64,000 nt of DNA from Patiria miniata (Eukaryota; Echinodermata; Asteroidea; Valvatida; Asterinidae). The position numbers were made by a program, and so were the translations under genes. The stretch lies in assembly GCF_015706575.1 (NCBI RefSeq), contig NW_024037062.1:6258811-6322810 (forward strand), given 5' to 3'. Below the pieces are notes generated by a model, which ran no database searches, was not told where the DNA came from, and saw nothing but the letters and a program-made list of their open reading frames with translations. Positions 22,401 through 32,194 of the stretch are shown here, one piece after another (positions within the stretch are counted from its first letter, which is position 1; each line of letters begins with the position of its first letter).

Positions 22401-22530
22401 TCTGGTAGGATTCGGTCCTTGGATTCAGAACAACTGCCCCTTTACTTGTGTAAGACTCCTGACAGAAGATGCATAGTTTCCAGTCCACAGGCTCATTGGA
22501 GTTGTCATCATAAGAGCTTTCATCCATCAT
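19477..22530 (-). CDS. FEN1/XPG-like nuclease with CXC domain, transposon-borne (1017 aa)
   Basis: One uninterrupted 1017-codon frame. Two CxxC...HxxC modules lie at C20/C23-H83/C86 and C150/C153-H206/C209 and probably bind zinc. A helical region of unknown role follows (about 240-590). The C-terminal half has a complete 5'-nuclease (FEN1/XPG, PIN-like) acidic set: D603 in AIVDG, D647 in ILVFDTY, E738/E739/D741 in HEEADTL, D766/D768 in SPDTDVLVL, D820 in FTGAD, then the helix-hairpin-helix-like GRFSGVGK (823-830). Residues 968-999 form a CXC-type Cys cluster (CQCKAHC...CSC...CLC...C). No DDE transposase motif is evident to me. The likely role is DNA cleavage during transposition. ATG at 22530 is preceded by an in-frame AG acceptor 8 nt upstream, so translation may begin in an earlier exon. 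The open frame and complete active site suggest a young, possibly functional copy. Confidence 0.9.
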   Translation of the reverse strand: MMDESSYDDNSNEPVDWKLCIFCQESYTSKGAVVLNPRTESYQKLLDVVAERAGVHDGKYVAIQRRLQGCTKEMLLDKETIWHRSCYSSATNQTELQRARDRFEHSMCSGRCAIKKRGYKRSSSEMEADTPGTSMPFTRSATKPLSKVQCFFCQSDNGQALLTVRTGNSGKALRQAVEISQDPVLMTRLSNAISPCDAHAIDVRYHKLCWTQNVFHVLRDHTSKKAKSSTPDLPLQMSCLIELINLVEIETQNKAYLPMDVIEKTYISMLGGSLEAQKHTPMLTRQWLKDKILQDLPSVNSVRQKDRRKPSVLYCPEACEEDMVHTSMVQDHLSEMDNTKMLYKAAKLIRRSIANFTDEKKQSDTVTVMSTAEDVPPELYSRIRWILVGPEEELQTEMRRRTVDQSALTLSQNIMYAFKTKRQVQQQPKQATETFRTQHTRENAYVPQEGVPQILNVDKNGQKLYEEYVAERIKGDVSLWAPVKKQNNSMFLSGIKKQTVKVRDQSVDLKETKELFGRFMVLARSNRDIDQKDAVGKYEFTLTPRALFAPDGSMLPCTDKSKLIHCLEKLGKSNETHQNAQAPASEEHVGEAETEGPKIAIVDGMVLVQQMAKKPGTISTVKDLGQHFNDKLMLLTADFDEVILVFDTYKADSLKQKTREKRRQGKHPIQYQIADDTNIKHIPMARFLSHEKTKADLTEYLAQAVIKYNANSRKLVITSASGRTRSNRDMQFEDNNHEEADTLMICLAAAAAQRCPEARIVFFSPDTDVLVLVIAHYDQLCKHTAIRMVSGTLEIEPIWSALGRDKAVALLVFHAFTGADNVGRFSGVGKTKWFQQYIKVDRDIISALMKLTEEGDLTQEVNGALAKFVYLMYCPKGIHITSIPDLRWHLFCKHLAESSKLPPTVGALEEHIERVRVQSRVWCQATLTWQRLFDPLQHGYYQNDHDEILPTTTKVPPAPQAIVELVRCQCKAHCTSQRCSCRRHNLACTDLCLCGSDCENDADCIAQSDTQDSDEDL

Positions 22531-22661
22531 AATGACCTACAGGCACAGAACAACATCCACCATTAGTCAGATGAATTGAACTGCTGCCAAGAAATGATAT
22601 TTTCTTTATGAAAATGAACGACGCGTTAGAATAAGTAGGACTCTAGCTACGGTATACTTAC

Positions 22662-22752
22662 AGGTGGATTCCTTGTCCCTGGAATGATGGAATTGGCATA
22701 TTGAATGACAGTAACCAGGGTGCAGTATTCTGGGGGTATGGGCACTAGCTCG
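22662..22752 (-). CDS. Possible upstream coding exon of the nuclease gene
   Basis: On the minus strand a 91-bp segment is bounded by an AG acceptor ('ttctgcgacag') and a strong donor ('gtaagtatac'). A 125-bp intron separates it from the acceptor at 22537. Joined, the frame runs through without a stop: ELVPIPPEYCTLVTVIQYAN, SIIPGTRNPP, then VIMMDESS at the main exon. A start codon would lie still further upstream. The alternative is that this is 5' untranslated sequence and ATG 22530 is the true start. Confidence 0.4.
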
Positions 22753-23882
22753 CTGTCGCAGAATAAAACGATGAAAAACAACAACAATGAGGGCAATTGA
22801 TTTGGGCATGTCAAATGAAACAATGCAAATTTTAATAAGTGCAAAACATTACTCAATAACTTATACATAACATTTACAGTAGTGAAAACTTAAATTCCTA
22901 TTAGTCTGGCCCTCTAGTCCTAGCAACTTGAACAGTCATTTAGTCCACACCTACAGTCATTTCCAGTCACCAAGATACAAGTTTCAATATGGCAGGCAAT
23001 ATCCACAAAACAAATTAATGCTTCATTAGGCCTATCAGGTAAGTAATTATAAGTCTATGCCTCACTTGAGAAACACAACTTTCTTTATATATTGCCCGGG
23101 TTTTTTTTGTTTTAATTACTTCCAAAACAAGTTAAATGAATTCGAGTGTAAATGAATGTGTAATGAATCAAAGTAACCAGCTTATATGCAACTTTTTTTC
23201 TGCAAGTATTCCAATTAGTAACGTTTGCATAGCAGTCCACTTCTGAGAAAACAATCATGTCAACTCTTAAAACTTTACGTAAAATGTACATGTATATCTC
23301 AAATTTATCAAGCGATTCCCCAAAAGCTCAGTAAGGCATAATATCCACAGCTTTATCTACAAATGGACAGAATGACAGTGTCCTACTATAAAGTGACAAT
23401 AAGCATGGAATTCAATATAATCAGAATTATCTTACTCGTGACTTGTGGTTTGTGCAGATTTAAATAATGTATGCACAGTTTGCATGTTACTTTGAAACAA
23501 CAGATCTGAAACTTACATAACTTTCCATCCATTCAATCCTTCAACATCTTTAACAATAAAGTTAAAACAAGTAGCCATCCTTAATCTATGACACTTAAAT
23601 TAAAACATGACCGTAAGAAAAAAAATGAACATACCTGTGGGAGAATAGAACAGTGAGAGTAAATTTTGGGCATAACAACTGAAACAATGCAAATTTAATT
23701 AAGTGCACTGGATTACCACTCCCAACGTCGCCCTCTGTTGTTCTGGCCACAGCAATAGAAAGTTTTGTTTGGGCGGGGCCATATAATTTGTATCCTGTAA
23801 CATAAAGAGTTTGTAGATCGAAAAATGTAAGCGGAATATTATTGTTCCACTCTGTGGCGTATATGCACCAGAAAACATAGGA
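22753..23882. other. 5' part of the transposon, non-coding
   Basis: AT-rich. The segment 'gaaacaatgcaaatt' with 'aataagtgca' or 'aattaagtgca' and a following CCCTCT occurs at about 22816 and 23683, a diverged internal duplication. On the minus strand, 'ctcccacaggtatgtt' at about 23634 could serve as a splice site. This stretch probably holds promoter and leader exon(s) of the nuclease gene, but I cannot place them. Confidence 0.45.
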
Positions 23883-24210
23883 TTAGCACTGATATGTCAC
23901 AAATATAAAGAAATTTTGGTGTTTTCTATAATCCGGAGCACTATTGTGTGGCTTTTAGTAGAGTCCTTGACCCAAAAAACAAAGGATTAGCCTCTTAAAT
24001 TATGTTTTTTGGTTGACAAGAAGCCGAAAACAGCGCAAATTATGTATTTTATGGCGGCCATTTTGAAAATCCAAGATGGCCGCCATACAGGTGTCTACGC
24101 AAATGCCAACATTGATTTTCCGATTCTCCATGCTCTGAAGATTCTAAAAATGTATAAGTTTGCTAATCTCCAAAAAATTTGAACGAAACTATATTTCTTA
24201 ACATAGTGAA
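23883..24210 (-). repeat. Right inverted repeat of the Academ-like element
   Basis: Partner of 18824-19158. Matching landmarks read on the minus strand include 'ttttttggagattagc', 'cttcagagcatggagaatc', 'atgttggcatttgcgtagac' and 'aatggccgccataaaataca'. Just inside it, 'gctaatcctatgttttctgg' repeats part of the arm, a trace of the same subterminal duplication seen at the left end. Confidence 0.9.
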
Positions 24211-24268
24211 CCTGACTATATTTTCGAATGCCATGTAATCGGAAACAAACGATTTTTTTTCTTTTGGG

Positions 24269-25380
24269 TGTTATTGTGCACTTTTGTTTTGTTGGAAGCA
24301 AAATGCTTCCGTACAAAACGCAGATCCATGCCATGTTTTCTTTTAATTAACGCCAGCAATTTCGGCACAAGACTTGAAGGCGTAACGACATGAAACAAGC
24401 CGAATGCGCGTCAGTATCAGATGTGTTGTTTCTAAGGCCGGCGTCTCTAAAGGGAACTACGTCCTGGAATGCGCCGAGTTGGGCTGCAAAATGCGTGTTA
24501 ATGGTTTTGACTAATTCGCCGCAGTTTTTACTCGCATTTTGCTAGCGGGCTACCGCTAAGGTCGAACCATTAATATATGCCTACATGGCAATCTCCCCCC
24601 CCCCCCCCGGAGATTCGTCTGTCGGCGCCGCTGTCCCCTCCAAATCCTGCCTATAAATCGCCGCCATTGGTGCGTATCCAACGGGTTATCCCAAGGGTTG
24701 CGCGTACTCTGTGATGAAAAAACAAAAGTACAGGGAGTAATCTGCTTTGGGTTTTTGATGTTGGCTCTGCGCTTCAGTGAACTATCCAATGAAATGTCGT
24801 GGAGAATTTGACTTAATATATGTATTTTCATTGATGCCTAATTGACATTTGGGCAAGAAGACGAGGCAAAAAGCTAGCAGTTAATGGTTGTGCCTCTTTT
24901 GTGTATTTTCCCGGAGTTACTGTATTATAAATGAACGAGGCTCACTTTCAGATCCAATGAATTAGATGAAAGCAATATTACCAAAAAGGCCATGGCAATG
25001 TTGCCTTCTAAGATACTAATAAAAAATAGTTTTAGATTTTAATTAAAAAAACACACTTACATTTGTCTTATTATTGAAAAGGAATACCTTTTCTGTGCTG
25101 AATTCTTCATACTTTAAGATGCATTCAGTGAATGTTTGCCTTCATACTATTTAAAGCCAGAGTCCATCATTTGCAGCTTTCCAAAAAGTAACTGACGTAA
25201 TTATTGTTGAAAAACATACTTGGTTGAAAGAAAGTAAGGGGACTAAAATCCCTGTGAAATTATTCTCTTTGGCAAGCTGTCATTTTGAAGAAATCAACAA
25301 AAGAAGGCCTTTCCAACGGTGCTTCTTAAGACACACGCGCGGTTGCTATAATTCGTCGGATCAGTGCCAGACATTGCGGG
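24269..25380. other. Intron 1 of gene 2: no gene recognised
   Basis: Holds, on the minus strand at about 24443-24500, one copy of a short conserved motif also found at 29096, 46000 and 51067 (GTAGCCCA...TGGGCGCATTTCAGGACGTAG). A C run is at 24594-24608. Nothing else is supported. Confidence 0.45.
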
Positions 25381-25564
25381 AGGTTTCGCAAGCGAACGGA
25401 TACGCTTACACTTACGTTTAGCTATCCGTATCCGTTTTTTTACTTACGTGTAGCGAGCGAGATATACGTGTCGTCTGCACATTTAGCGGACAGTGAGTGG
25501 CGTATGACGTCATAACTGATGACGTATCCGTCGCACTAAACGTATCCGTTTGCATGCGAAACCT
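25381..25564 (+). mobile_element. 184-bp MITE, third copy
   Basis: Runs from AGGTTTCGCAAGCGAACGG to the inverted end GCATGCGAAACCT and matches the pair at 17684-18075 almost throughout. It fixes the unit length at about 184 bp and shows that the pair there really is two whole units. Confidence 0.88.
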
Positions 25565-28500
25565 CTGAGAGCATGTTTCGAACGCTGAATTCAGTCCCAA
25601 TTCAAAACATGATTCAGCAACTTTTGATTTGAAATCGAGACCCTAAAATGTTGTTTTTCTCGGAATTTACATTTGAAGCTGAGCTTAAACTTCATCAGGT
25701 TGAATGTTTAGTACCCTTCTTTAGATTTTAAGCACTTTTGTTGCTTCAAACGAACAAAAATGCACAAATTACAAATGTTTGACTATACCTTTAACCAACG
25801 ACTGAATCATTCCCTTTATCAGTACCTCACTGTCTCGAATCGTTTGAATACTTTTTTTTTTTATAATTATCATTGCTCCATGTGACTTTCGGATCTGATG
25901 ATATAAAATAATTGTACACACTGTGAGGTCTCAGTAACTCACTTCTTGGACCGATTCTGTTGGCCTTGCATTTAATTAGTTCAAAATCAACATTAAAAAT
26001 CCACGATGGAGGAAAATCGTTAAATTCATATTAAATAGCGTATCAACAATATTGGCAAGCAATGAGGCAGAAAGCAAGCACTTGATGACTGCGTTCCTTT
26101 GTTTATATTCCGGCGGTTATTATAAATGACACCATAAAACACCGAAAGGCTTCAGTGATCACGCTTTTGAGTGAAATTAATTGTCCTTGACCGTGCGGAT
26201 CGGGCACCACACGGTCGCTGTTTTATATATATTGGGTATATTCTTTTAAAATTTCAGGGATTATTAGTAAAACACTATAAAACCCAAATCCACCTGATGC
26301 CATTTTAATAACCCCAGATGATTGGGTTTTTTTTTGCCAAACTCAAGAATGTACATACCCATCTTTTGCTGACTTTTTTTGGGAGCGTCTATTTGGGAAA
26401 AAGGCAAAATAAGCCCAAAATGAGAATCATTTATGTTTTTGCAGTAAAAAAAAAGACAAAAATAAGTCAACAATATTACCTTGACTCACAATTTTGCACA
26501 AACGGTCTCTTGTAGGGGCGGGGACACTTTCCGTAATTGTTTTGGGGAAGAACAGAAGTTACAAAATCTTTCATATTTCAACTTATGCGTCGAATGTTGC
26601 CTAATAGCAGTCTAAAACTCTGACCCGAGCCAGTATGGCATATAAGGTCGGCGTTTATCTCCTGATTCAGTACCATAAAACGACAGAGAATATTTACTTT
26701 TTCCTGGATGGGGTGCAGGTCTATCGCAGGTTGCTCCCAAGATAATGCCGGTGTAGCGGGAAAAGTGGGAATCCGCGCAAAGTTGGAATTCCTACTTTGT
26801 CCGGCTGGGCAAAGTGGGAATTCCAATACTGTCCGGCAAAGTAGGAATACATCCAAATATTGACAATTTGTTTTTGTACGAAGTTTTCAACGTAATATGA
26901 CGATCGTCATGCGAACATTTACAAAAAAGCATATTGTGCCCATGCCCAACAGCCAAACTGCCCATTGTAAGTATTCCTTCGTTGCACTGCTACTGACCCT
27001 GGTCAAAGTGGAAATTGGTTAATTGGCTGTTTCGGCAACCAGCCGAAACAGCCTTTTTTTTTGGTGCATGAATTTCACCTTTCTGCCTGTAGCGTCCTAG
27101 TACGTAATATAACTATCTTTGTCTAACAACAGCAACGCTAAGGCCTTCGCAACAACATGGCTGATAATGCGTAGAAAAAAAGGTCTAGTGGATATTATGC
27201 TGGATCCGGCTTTTTTTAGTAGACCTATGGGTGCAAACCGGTACATATACAGGCCAAATATCAGTCCGCCGAGCTCATAAATAAAAGTCATACACTCAAT
27301 TTGCTCTATATTGGAGGGTTCTGAGAGCCATCGAATCGGGGAAAATGAAGAGATATGGCAATACACATCTATCCCGGACGTGGGGCTTCCAATTTAGACA
27401 TTTTTGATGCAATCGGACCCGAAAGTGGCGCTACGGGGTGAATTATAAAAAGCAAAACCCAAACTCCAAAATCATATTTCATATTTAATAAAAACAAAAA
27501 AGCAGGTAACATAACAATGACTGGAAAGCCAATTTTATAAACTACTTTAAGGTGAAAAAAAAATGACAAATATCCGTTCAAAGAATATGACCATTTGAAA
27601 GCAATGGCCCTAAAACCTGTTTCGTAAAAAAAAGGAAAACCAGATTAGTGTGCATTCTGACTGTTTGGAACAAAAAAAAATGACACAGAATACTTGTTTC
27701 AACAACTGGCAACAACTGTAGTGCACAATATCTTTATTAGCAACCCTGGTTTGGCAAACAATATGATTTGTATATTCCACTTTTTTAAGACGGGCCTTCA
27801 TACGGACTTTGTTGAATTTGTTAACTTTGATAATGAGGTTTTATCGCTGGTGACGTTGGAAGACAATTTTGACGACGATTCTTGAGATCGCACTTTTGGA
27901 AGAAAGGTGTTTGAATTTGTATTGAGCCATGCTTTGGAGCGATCATTTTGAAGATGGCTACTTTTCTACTTTGGGAAACATCACTCATTTTAGGGGTCGT
28001 CTTCTTGGGTACTGAATGTCTCGAGAAGTCATCTGTCAACCCAACAAAAATTGAAATAAAATGAAAGATGACATGTTGATCACCATTTTTCTGTGCAGCC
28101 TGAACACATGGGGGTTTTGAGTATGTTTAAACTAGTTTTGAAGTATGGGCATTTACACTGTTGTCTATGGGAAATTATTAGATTGGGTGCACCCCTTTGC
28201 GATGTTAAGCCGGGAGATCTTACAGCGCCCTCCTTGACTCATGAAGAAAGAAACAAGAAGAAGACGTTCCGCAACTATACGGGAAAGCCACACGAAAAAT
28301 CAGAAGATAAACAATGGCTTTTCCGATGATGGTGGAAAAGCCAATATGCAAAGTTGGCGGAAAAGCCAAGCAAACCTGAAGTTCGAAAAATTAATTGCAT
28401 TTCAAGAAATTCGAGTCATGGGAAAAACTCCATTGCACGGTCCTTTGAATGTCTATTCGATAAGCTCCATGTTAACACTTGATGCGTTGCCTCCTTATTT

Positions 28501-28688
28501 GCTTAAGTATCGCAAAACGATAGCAAACAGATCATTTCAGAAAATCTAGCTAGCTTGCAATCAGAGTACTCTTTATTGCAATAAAAAAACCGCATGCTTC
28601 TAATTTGGCAAAACCACAATATTTCTGAGATTTCCCCACAAGGCAAAAAGGCGCTTTCAACACATTTTTATGGAGTATAATTACTGAC
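25565..28688. other. Intron 1 of gene 2: mostly unrecognised
   Basis: AT-rich sequence with many short A/T runs. At 26620-26860 a more GC-rich block ('gggtgcaggtctatcgcagg') resembles a phrase I associate with dispersed repeats in marine animals; I cannot assign it. A perfect hairpin is listed separately at 27025-27062. I see no supported coding exon. Confidence 0.4.
27025..27062 (+). other. Perfect 12-bp hairpin followed by nine T
   Basis: GGCTGTTTCGGC, a 5-base loop (AACCA), then GCCGAAACAGCC and T9. In an animal genome it cannot be a bacterial-type terminator. A pol III stop or the fused ends of a small element are possible. No pol III promoter boxes were recognised just upstream. Confidence 0.6.
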
Positions 28689-28872
28689 CTTGTTTACCAC
28701 GGCACTGGGTTCTGAAAGACGCGAAAGCCTTGTTACGAAGTGCGGTCAGATCATCACCAGGTGCAGCCTGGACCATGGCACTACACGTGTTCCCTCGTAC
28801 AGGTAGAATACAGAGGGAACTAAAATACCACAGAGTCCAACTGAAGACCCACATTTTACGCGGGGTTGTCAT
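28689..28872 (-). CDS. Discoidin gene 2, exon 1 (signal peptide)
   Basis: The minus strand encodes MTTPRKMWVFSWTLWYFSSL and continues CILPVRGNTCSAMVQAAPGD, DLTALRNKAFASFRTQCRGKQ. A hydrophobic core after a basic start is a clear secretory signal, with likely cleavage near VRG-NT or CSA-MV. The exon ends in CAAG/GTCAGT with one base over (phase 1), exactly what the 135-bp discoidin exon at 17158 needs: G+AT gives Asp in Q-D-VLECPEV. The mature start, about 30 residues with two Cys and a leucine-rich helix (DDLTALRNKAFASF), parallels that of gene 1. The gene is therefore probably a secreted discoidin protein. Linking exons across an 11.5-kb intron rests on phase and paralogy, not on a transcript. 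M7 is an alternative start. Confidence 0.72.
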
Positions 28873-29774
28873 AACCAGCCAGCAGGTTTTTACTATGATA
28901 TTTGCAATCAAAACGGGCAGAGCACCACTCCCTGGCACGATGAGCCTTATGTTTGGAATATCGCTTGCTGTAATCACACAGTTTCCACGGTAACCTTAGC
29001 AATGTTTATTGATTGGAGTTAGTTCATCGACGATCTCGAGTTTCGAGAGTCAAAATGTTGACCCCCGAAATTCATTCTCGCATGATTCTCTTAGAGAACG
29101 CGTTTGTAGCCCAATTGGGCGCATTTCAGGACGTAGTATCCCTTAAAAAACGCAATATCCCGTTAAGAACGCGTAGGGCATTCACGTGAGCTTGGCACCA
29201 CCACAGTGACAACTAATTCTGGTCGATGGATTCACGTTTATCTATGGTCGGGTCACTCTGTCGTCCGTGGCGTCGTGCTTGACGTCGTGCGTCGCGTCGT
29301 GCTCCGCGCATTAATATCAGAAAGAATAAATAGCTACATCGGAATTGCTTCGGCCGTGTCCGAAAAACCTCGTTTCCCTTTTGTACGATCTTGCTGCCTT
29401 ATGGTGGTTCCCATCATGCCTTGCGCGATCGTTACCCCTGGAATTGGGTTATTTAAATATCCTACTCTTTAGGTAAATTTAAATTAGGACTGCAATCGAT
29501 GCGTTTAACGTCCGACGCAGTGCTTTCAATTTTGAAGTTTGTTGTCTGTAGAATCAATCCTTTCTAAGATGAAATTTCGACGTCGCGTTACAGAGCAAGG
29601 ATTGATATTATTGTGCGTACCTTTGTCGTCCGTTTTACAACACAAGATACAGTTTTGTTTTGGTGAAAAAATAGACTTTTAGAATCCATATGGTACACGC
29701 ATAGCGCAGTCTCGAAACAAGTGCGAGTGCACAATAAGCTCTGGCTACCTTGCATGAACAAGCCCCGGGCCGCC
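28873..29774. other. Upstream of gene 2: probable promoter region, no gene
   Basis: Includes the conserved short motif at 29096-29155 and a CG-rich block at 29255-29310 ('cgtcgtgcgtcgcgtcgtgc') with dense CGTCG words, similar to 31370-31750. No TATA box can be placed with confidence. Confidence 0.4.
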
Positions 29775-29777
29775 GTC

Positions 29778-30250
29778 CCACGCGAAAATCACGGGCTGAA
29801 AATTGACCAAACATAACCCCTCTAAGTTTCCCATAACAATTGCACACTGTATACCACGTGACTATAACATTACCGCACATTTATCTTGCCTCCATTATCA
29901 ACATTTTCATAAACAACTTTACGAATTGTCACAAATCTGAATATAAAGTATTTAATTTGTTTTGTTTGGTGTTTTTTTTAGAAAATGAAAGTGTGGTACT
30001 TATATTTTATAGGAAACTTAGGGGGCTAGTTTTTGGTCAATTTTCCGGGGAAGGACATATGCATACCAGGCGCGCATGCGCATCGATGGAGACAAAACCC
30101 GTTTTCCCGATAACTTTCGCCAAGAGTGCATTTACCGACGACGGTATGGCACTTGGTCAATTTTCAGTCCAATCTTTTTGGTCAATTCTCGGGGACAGAC
30201 CAACCGAACGACCGACCAGCCGTAGAAGCTCCTACCAGAGCTTAAAAAAA
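29778..30250. mobile_element. Foldback pair plus (CCGA)-bearing dispersed repeat
   Basis: 'ggaaacttagggggctagtt' with 'tttggtcaatttt' at 30012-30045 is the inverted partner of 29790-29836. About 175 bp separate the arms. From 30120 to 30250 the sequence matches 18090-18250 in reverse, including 'agagtgcatttaccgacgac' and a CCGACCAGCC tract. The phrase TTGGTCAATTTTC recurs three times on the right side. Confidence 0.55.
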
Positions 30251-32194
30251 TGTTCGTACGTGACGTGACGTGCATGAGATGAGATATGCGGAAGCGCATT
30301 CAGGGAATGCAGCCCATAGGTATGGAATAAAAAAAACCTGCAGGATAAATATCCCAAAAAATGTCCTTCTCAATATTTTTTTTTTAAATAACTACATAAG
30401 CACGAAAGTAAATTTTGAAATTGTTTAATGCAGATGTTTCATTAAATATTTCCTCACGCGCCCTCACTGCACAATGGTCAATTACTCAAAACAACATTTT
30501 TGGACACTGTGACCAAAAAAAAGGCTGATGTTGTTGTGGAGAGATGCATTTGCCCTTGAGTATAAAGAGGACACGCGCTTTGAACGAAATAATGTTAATC
30601 GGAAAGACCATTTAAAACTAGCATCCAAACATCCACACATCTAAAACTGGACGTTTTGTGTTATTCTTGTGTTATGCGTGCGAGAACGACTTTCGGGATC
30701 AACTTTTGCGACCCCAAAAAGTTGGGCTGTTCATGCTAGGTGTGATTCGAGCCGTAAAGTGCGCGCCTTCGGCGGACGTGTAAGAAACCACATTTATTAG
30801 TTAGTTTCCCTTCAACCACGTTTGAAATAGAATAAGTAAACAATTCAAAACATGAAACTTTCGAGGATTTCGGGACGAGGTGCCCCTTTGAACGGAAGTC
30901 TTGCCGCGAAATTTAGATTGTCGTGTAGCTATCAATTACAATGCAATAATTACTGAGAACATAGCAATTCTTAAATTTAAAAACCTTTTGATATTCACTC
31001 GCATCTTCGAAACGTAAATCGGTAAGCTAGCTTTCAATTTGTAGTATACCATAACTTTCATTACAGTTTCAACAGTGCAAAAGGCATCGATTCCTGGTTT
31101 TGAAACTAATCACTTTAACTTAAGGAAGCGTGGCTTGGTCAGTGGAAGGCGAGGGGGCCGGGGGGGGGGGGAGCGATTGTCATGTAGGTACTTAAACTGC
31201 TTCGTTTTTGTGTCGCCCATTTTTACTTGTTAACATGATTTCTCCTCTCGAAAAAGGCAAGGGGTCTGGTTGACGGGGATCGTCGAATTTTAACAAGTAG
31301 TGTCAAGCCCAATCACCCTGCGTTTCTTGGGATTGCTCCAAGACATTTTATACAAAGTAGCAATATGGCAGAGGCGCCGTCACGAGCGCCCTCATTTCGA
31401 TGGGAACCACCTTGATGAAGGCACAGTGCGATGGTACGACGCGATAAAAGTCGCAAGGGACGACGTGATGAACAACAAAAGGGGCAACGTTCAGGCATAA
31501 AATCTGCGAGACAGCGCGGCACAATGTACGACACGATGCCAGATGCAGAGTGCGTATAAAAGTAGGCAAGGGAGCGGCGGTGCGACGCGACGGCACGACG
31601 CAACGGAGACGCCGTGCCAACGGGTCATGTACTCGCGTCGCGTGTATGTTGAAGAGGCGACGCGGTTTGTCGTCAATAATTCCCCTTTCGTTGCCCGTTG
31701 CAGCGCACCGTCGTGCTTCGCGCCGTGCGTCGCCTCGTGCATCGGATAGAGATTTCAATGGTGACGTCGCTGACTTAAGCAACTTTTTCCTCTGGGGTTA
31801 ACATCACCTTGCTGGTTGTTGACGACTATAGCCGCGGCCTAAAGAAAGGCTATGTGCCGGGAGACGGCTAGAGCCGCATTCCCGCACGTACACATTTCAT
31901 TCATCATGCACATGCAGTTGCTACAAGATTGTATTTTCTAGAAGCAGAAAGTTCGGTGAGCATTTAGTTGTCTTGAAATGCGAAGTTATTCAGCACAACC
32001 ATTAAAGTGTTAAAGTGGTCAGAAATTGCCTCAGATCACACCACAGAGCATCTAGAATCCCCCCCCCCCAATTTTTTTTTAAAAATCGGGGCCCTTATAA
32101 GCGGGCCACGAACCCCACGCCGTATTTGTTTTGACCCCCCCCCTTTTTTTTTTTAGGGCCGAACCACTTTTTATTGCCCCCCCCCCCAAATTGA
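30251..32194. other. Between genes 1 and 2: CG-rich block, no gene supported
   Basis: From about 31370 to 31750 the sequence turns strongly CG-rich, with many GACGCGACG and GTCGTGC words. Several open frames exist on both strands at once, which is what base composition alone gives. 'ggggccgggggggggggg' at about 31155 is a homopolymer tract. I found no third discoidin exon for gene 1 here. Confidence 0.4.

Larger units (their letters stand above)
18641..24268 (-). mobile_element. Academ-like DNA transposon, apparently intact
   Basis: The element is about 5.6 kb, with inverted repeats at 18824-19158 and 23883-24210 around one long gene on the minus strand. Outside these repeats, both ends match the respective ends of the 0.8-kb element at 60581-61406. 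On the left the shared tract is 'ctgcttccggtt...accctatt'. On the right it is 'ctat.ttt.gaa.g(g/c)catgtaatcgg' followed by a T run. This sets the limits at about 18641 ('aggcccc') and 24265-24270. A clean target duplication is not visible. The gene product, a FEN1/XPG-type nuclease with Cys clusters, agrees with my memory of the AcademX branch of the Academ superfamily. The element lies in the 11.5-kb intron 1 of discoidin gene 2, in the same orientation as that gene. Confidence 0.82.

Noticed and set aside
19612-22532. Plus-strand frames of 84-134 codons within the nuclease gene
   Set aside because: They are antisense to the 1017-codon gene and encode low-complexity Cys/Phe/Leu-rich peptides.
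18641-24268. Nuclease gene as an ordinary host gene
   Set aside because: It is enclosed by long inverted repeats, and its outer ends match those of a separate small element with flanking TTT, so a mobile origin is better supported.
31300-31801. Several open frames of 66-144 codons on both strands
   Set aside because: CG-rich composition removes stops in all frames at once. Peptides are Arg/Ala-rich without any motif, and no splice context supports them.
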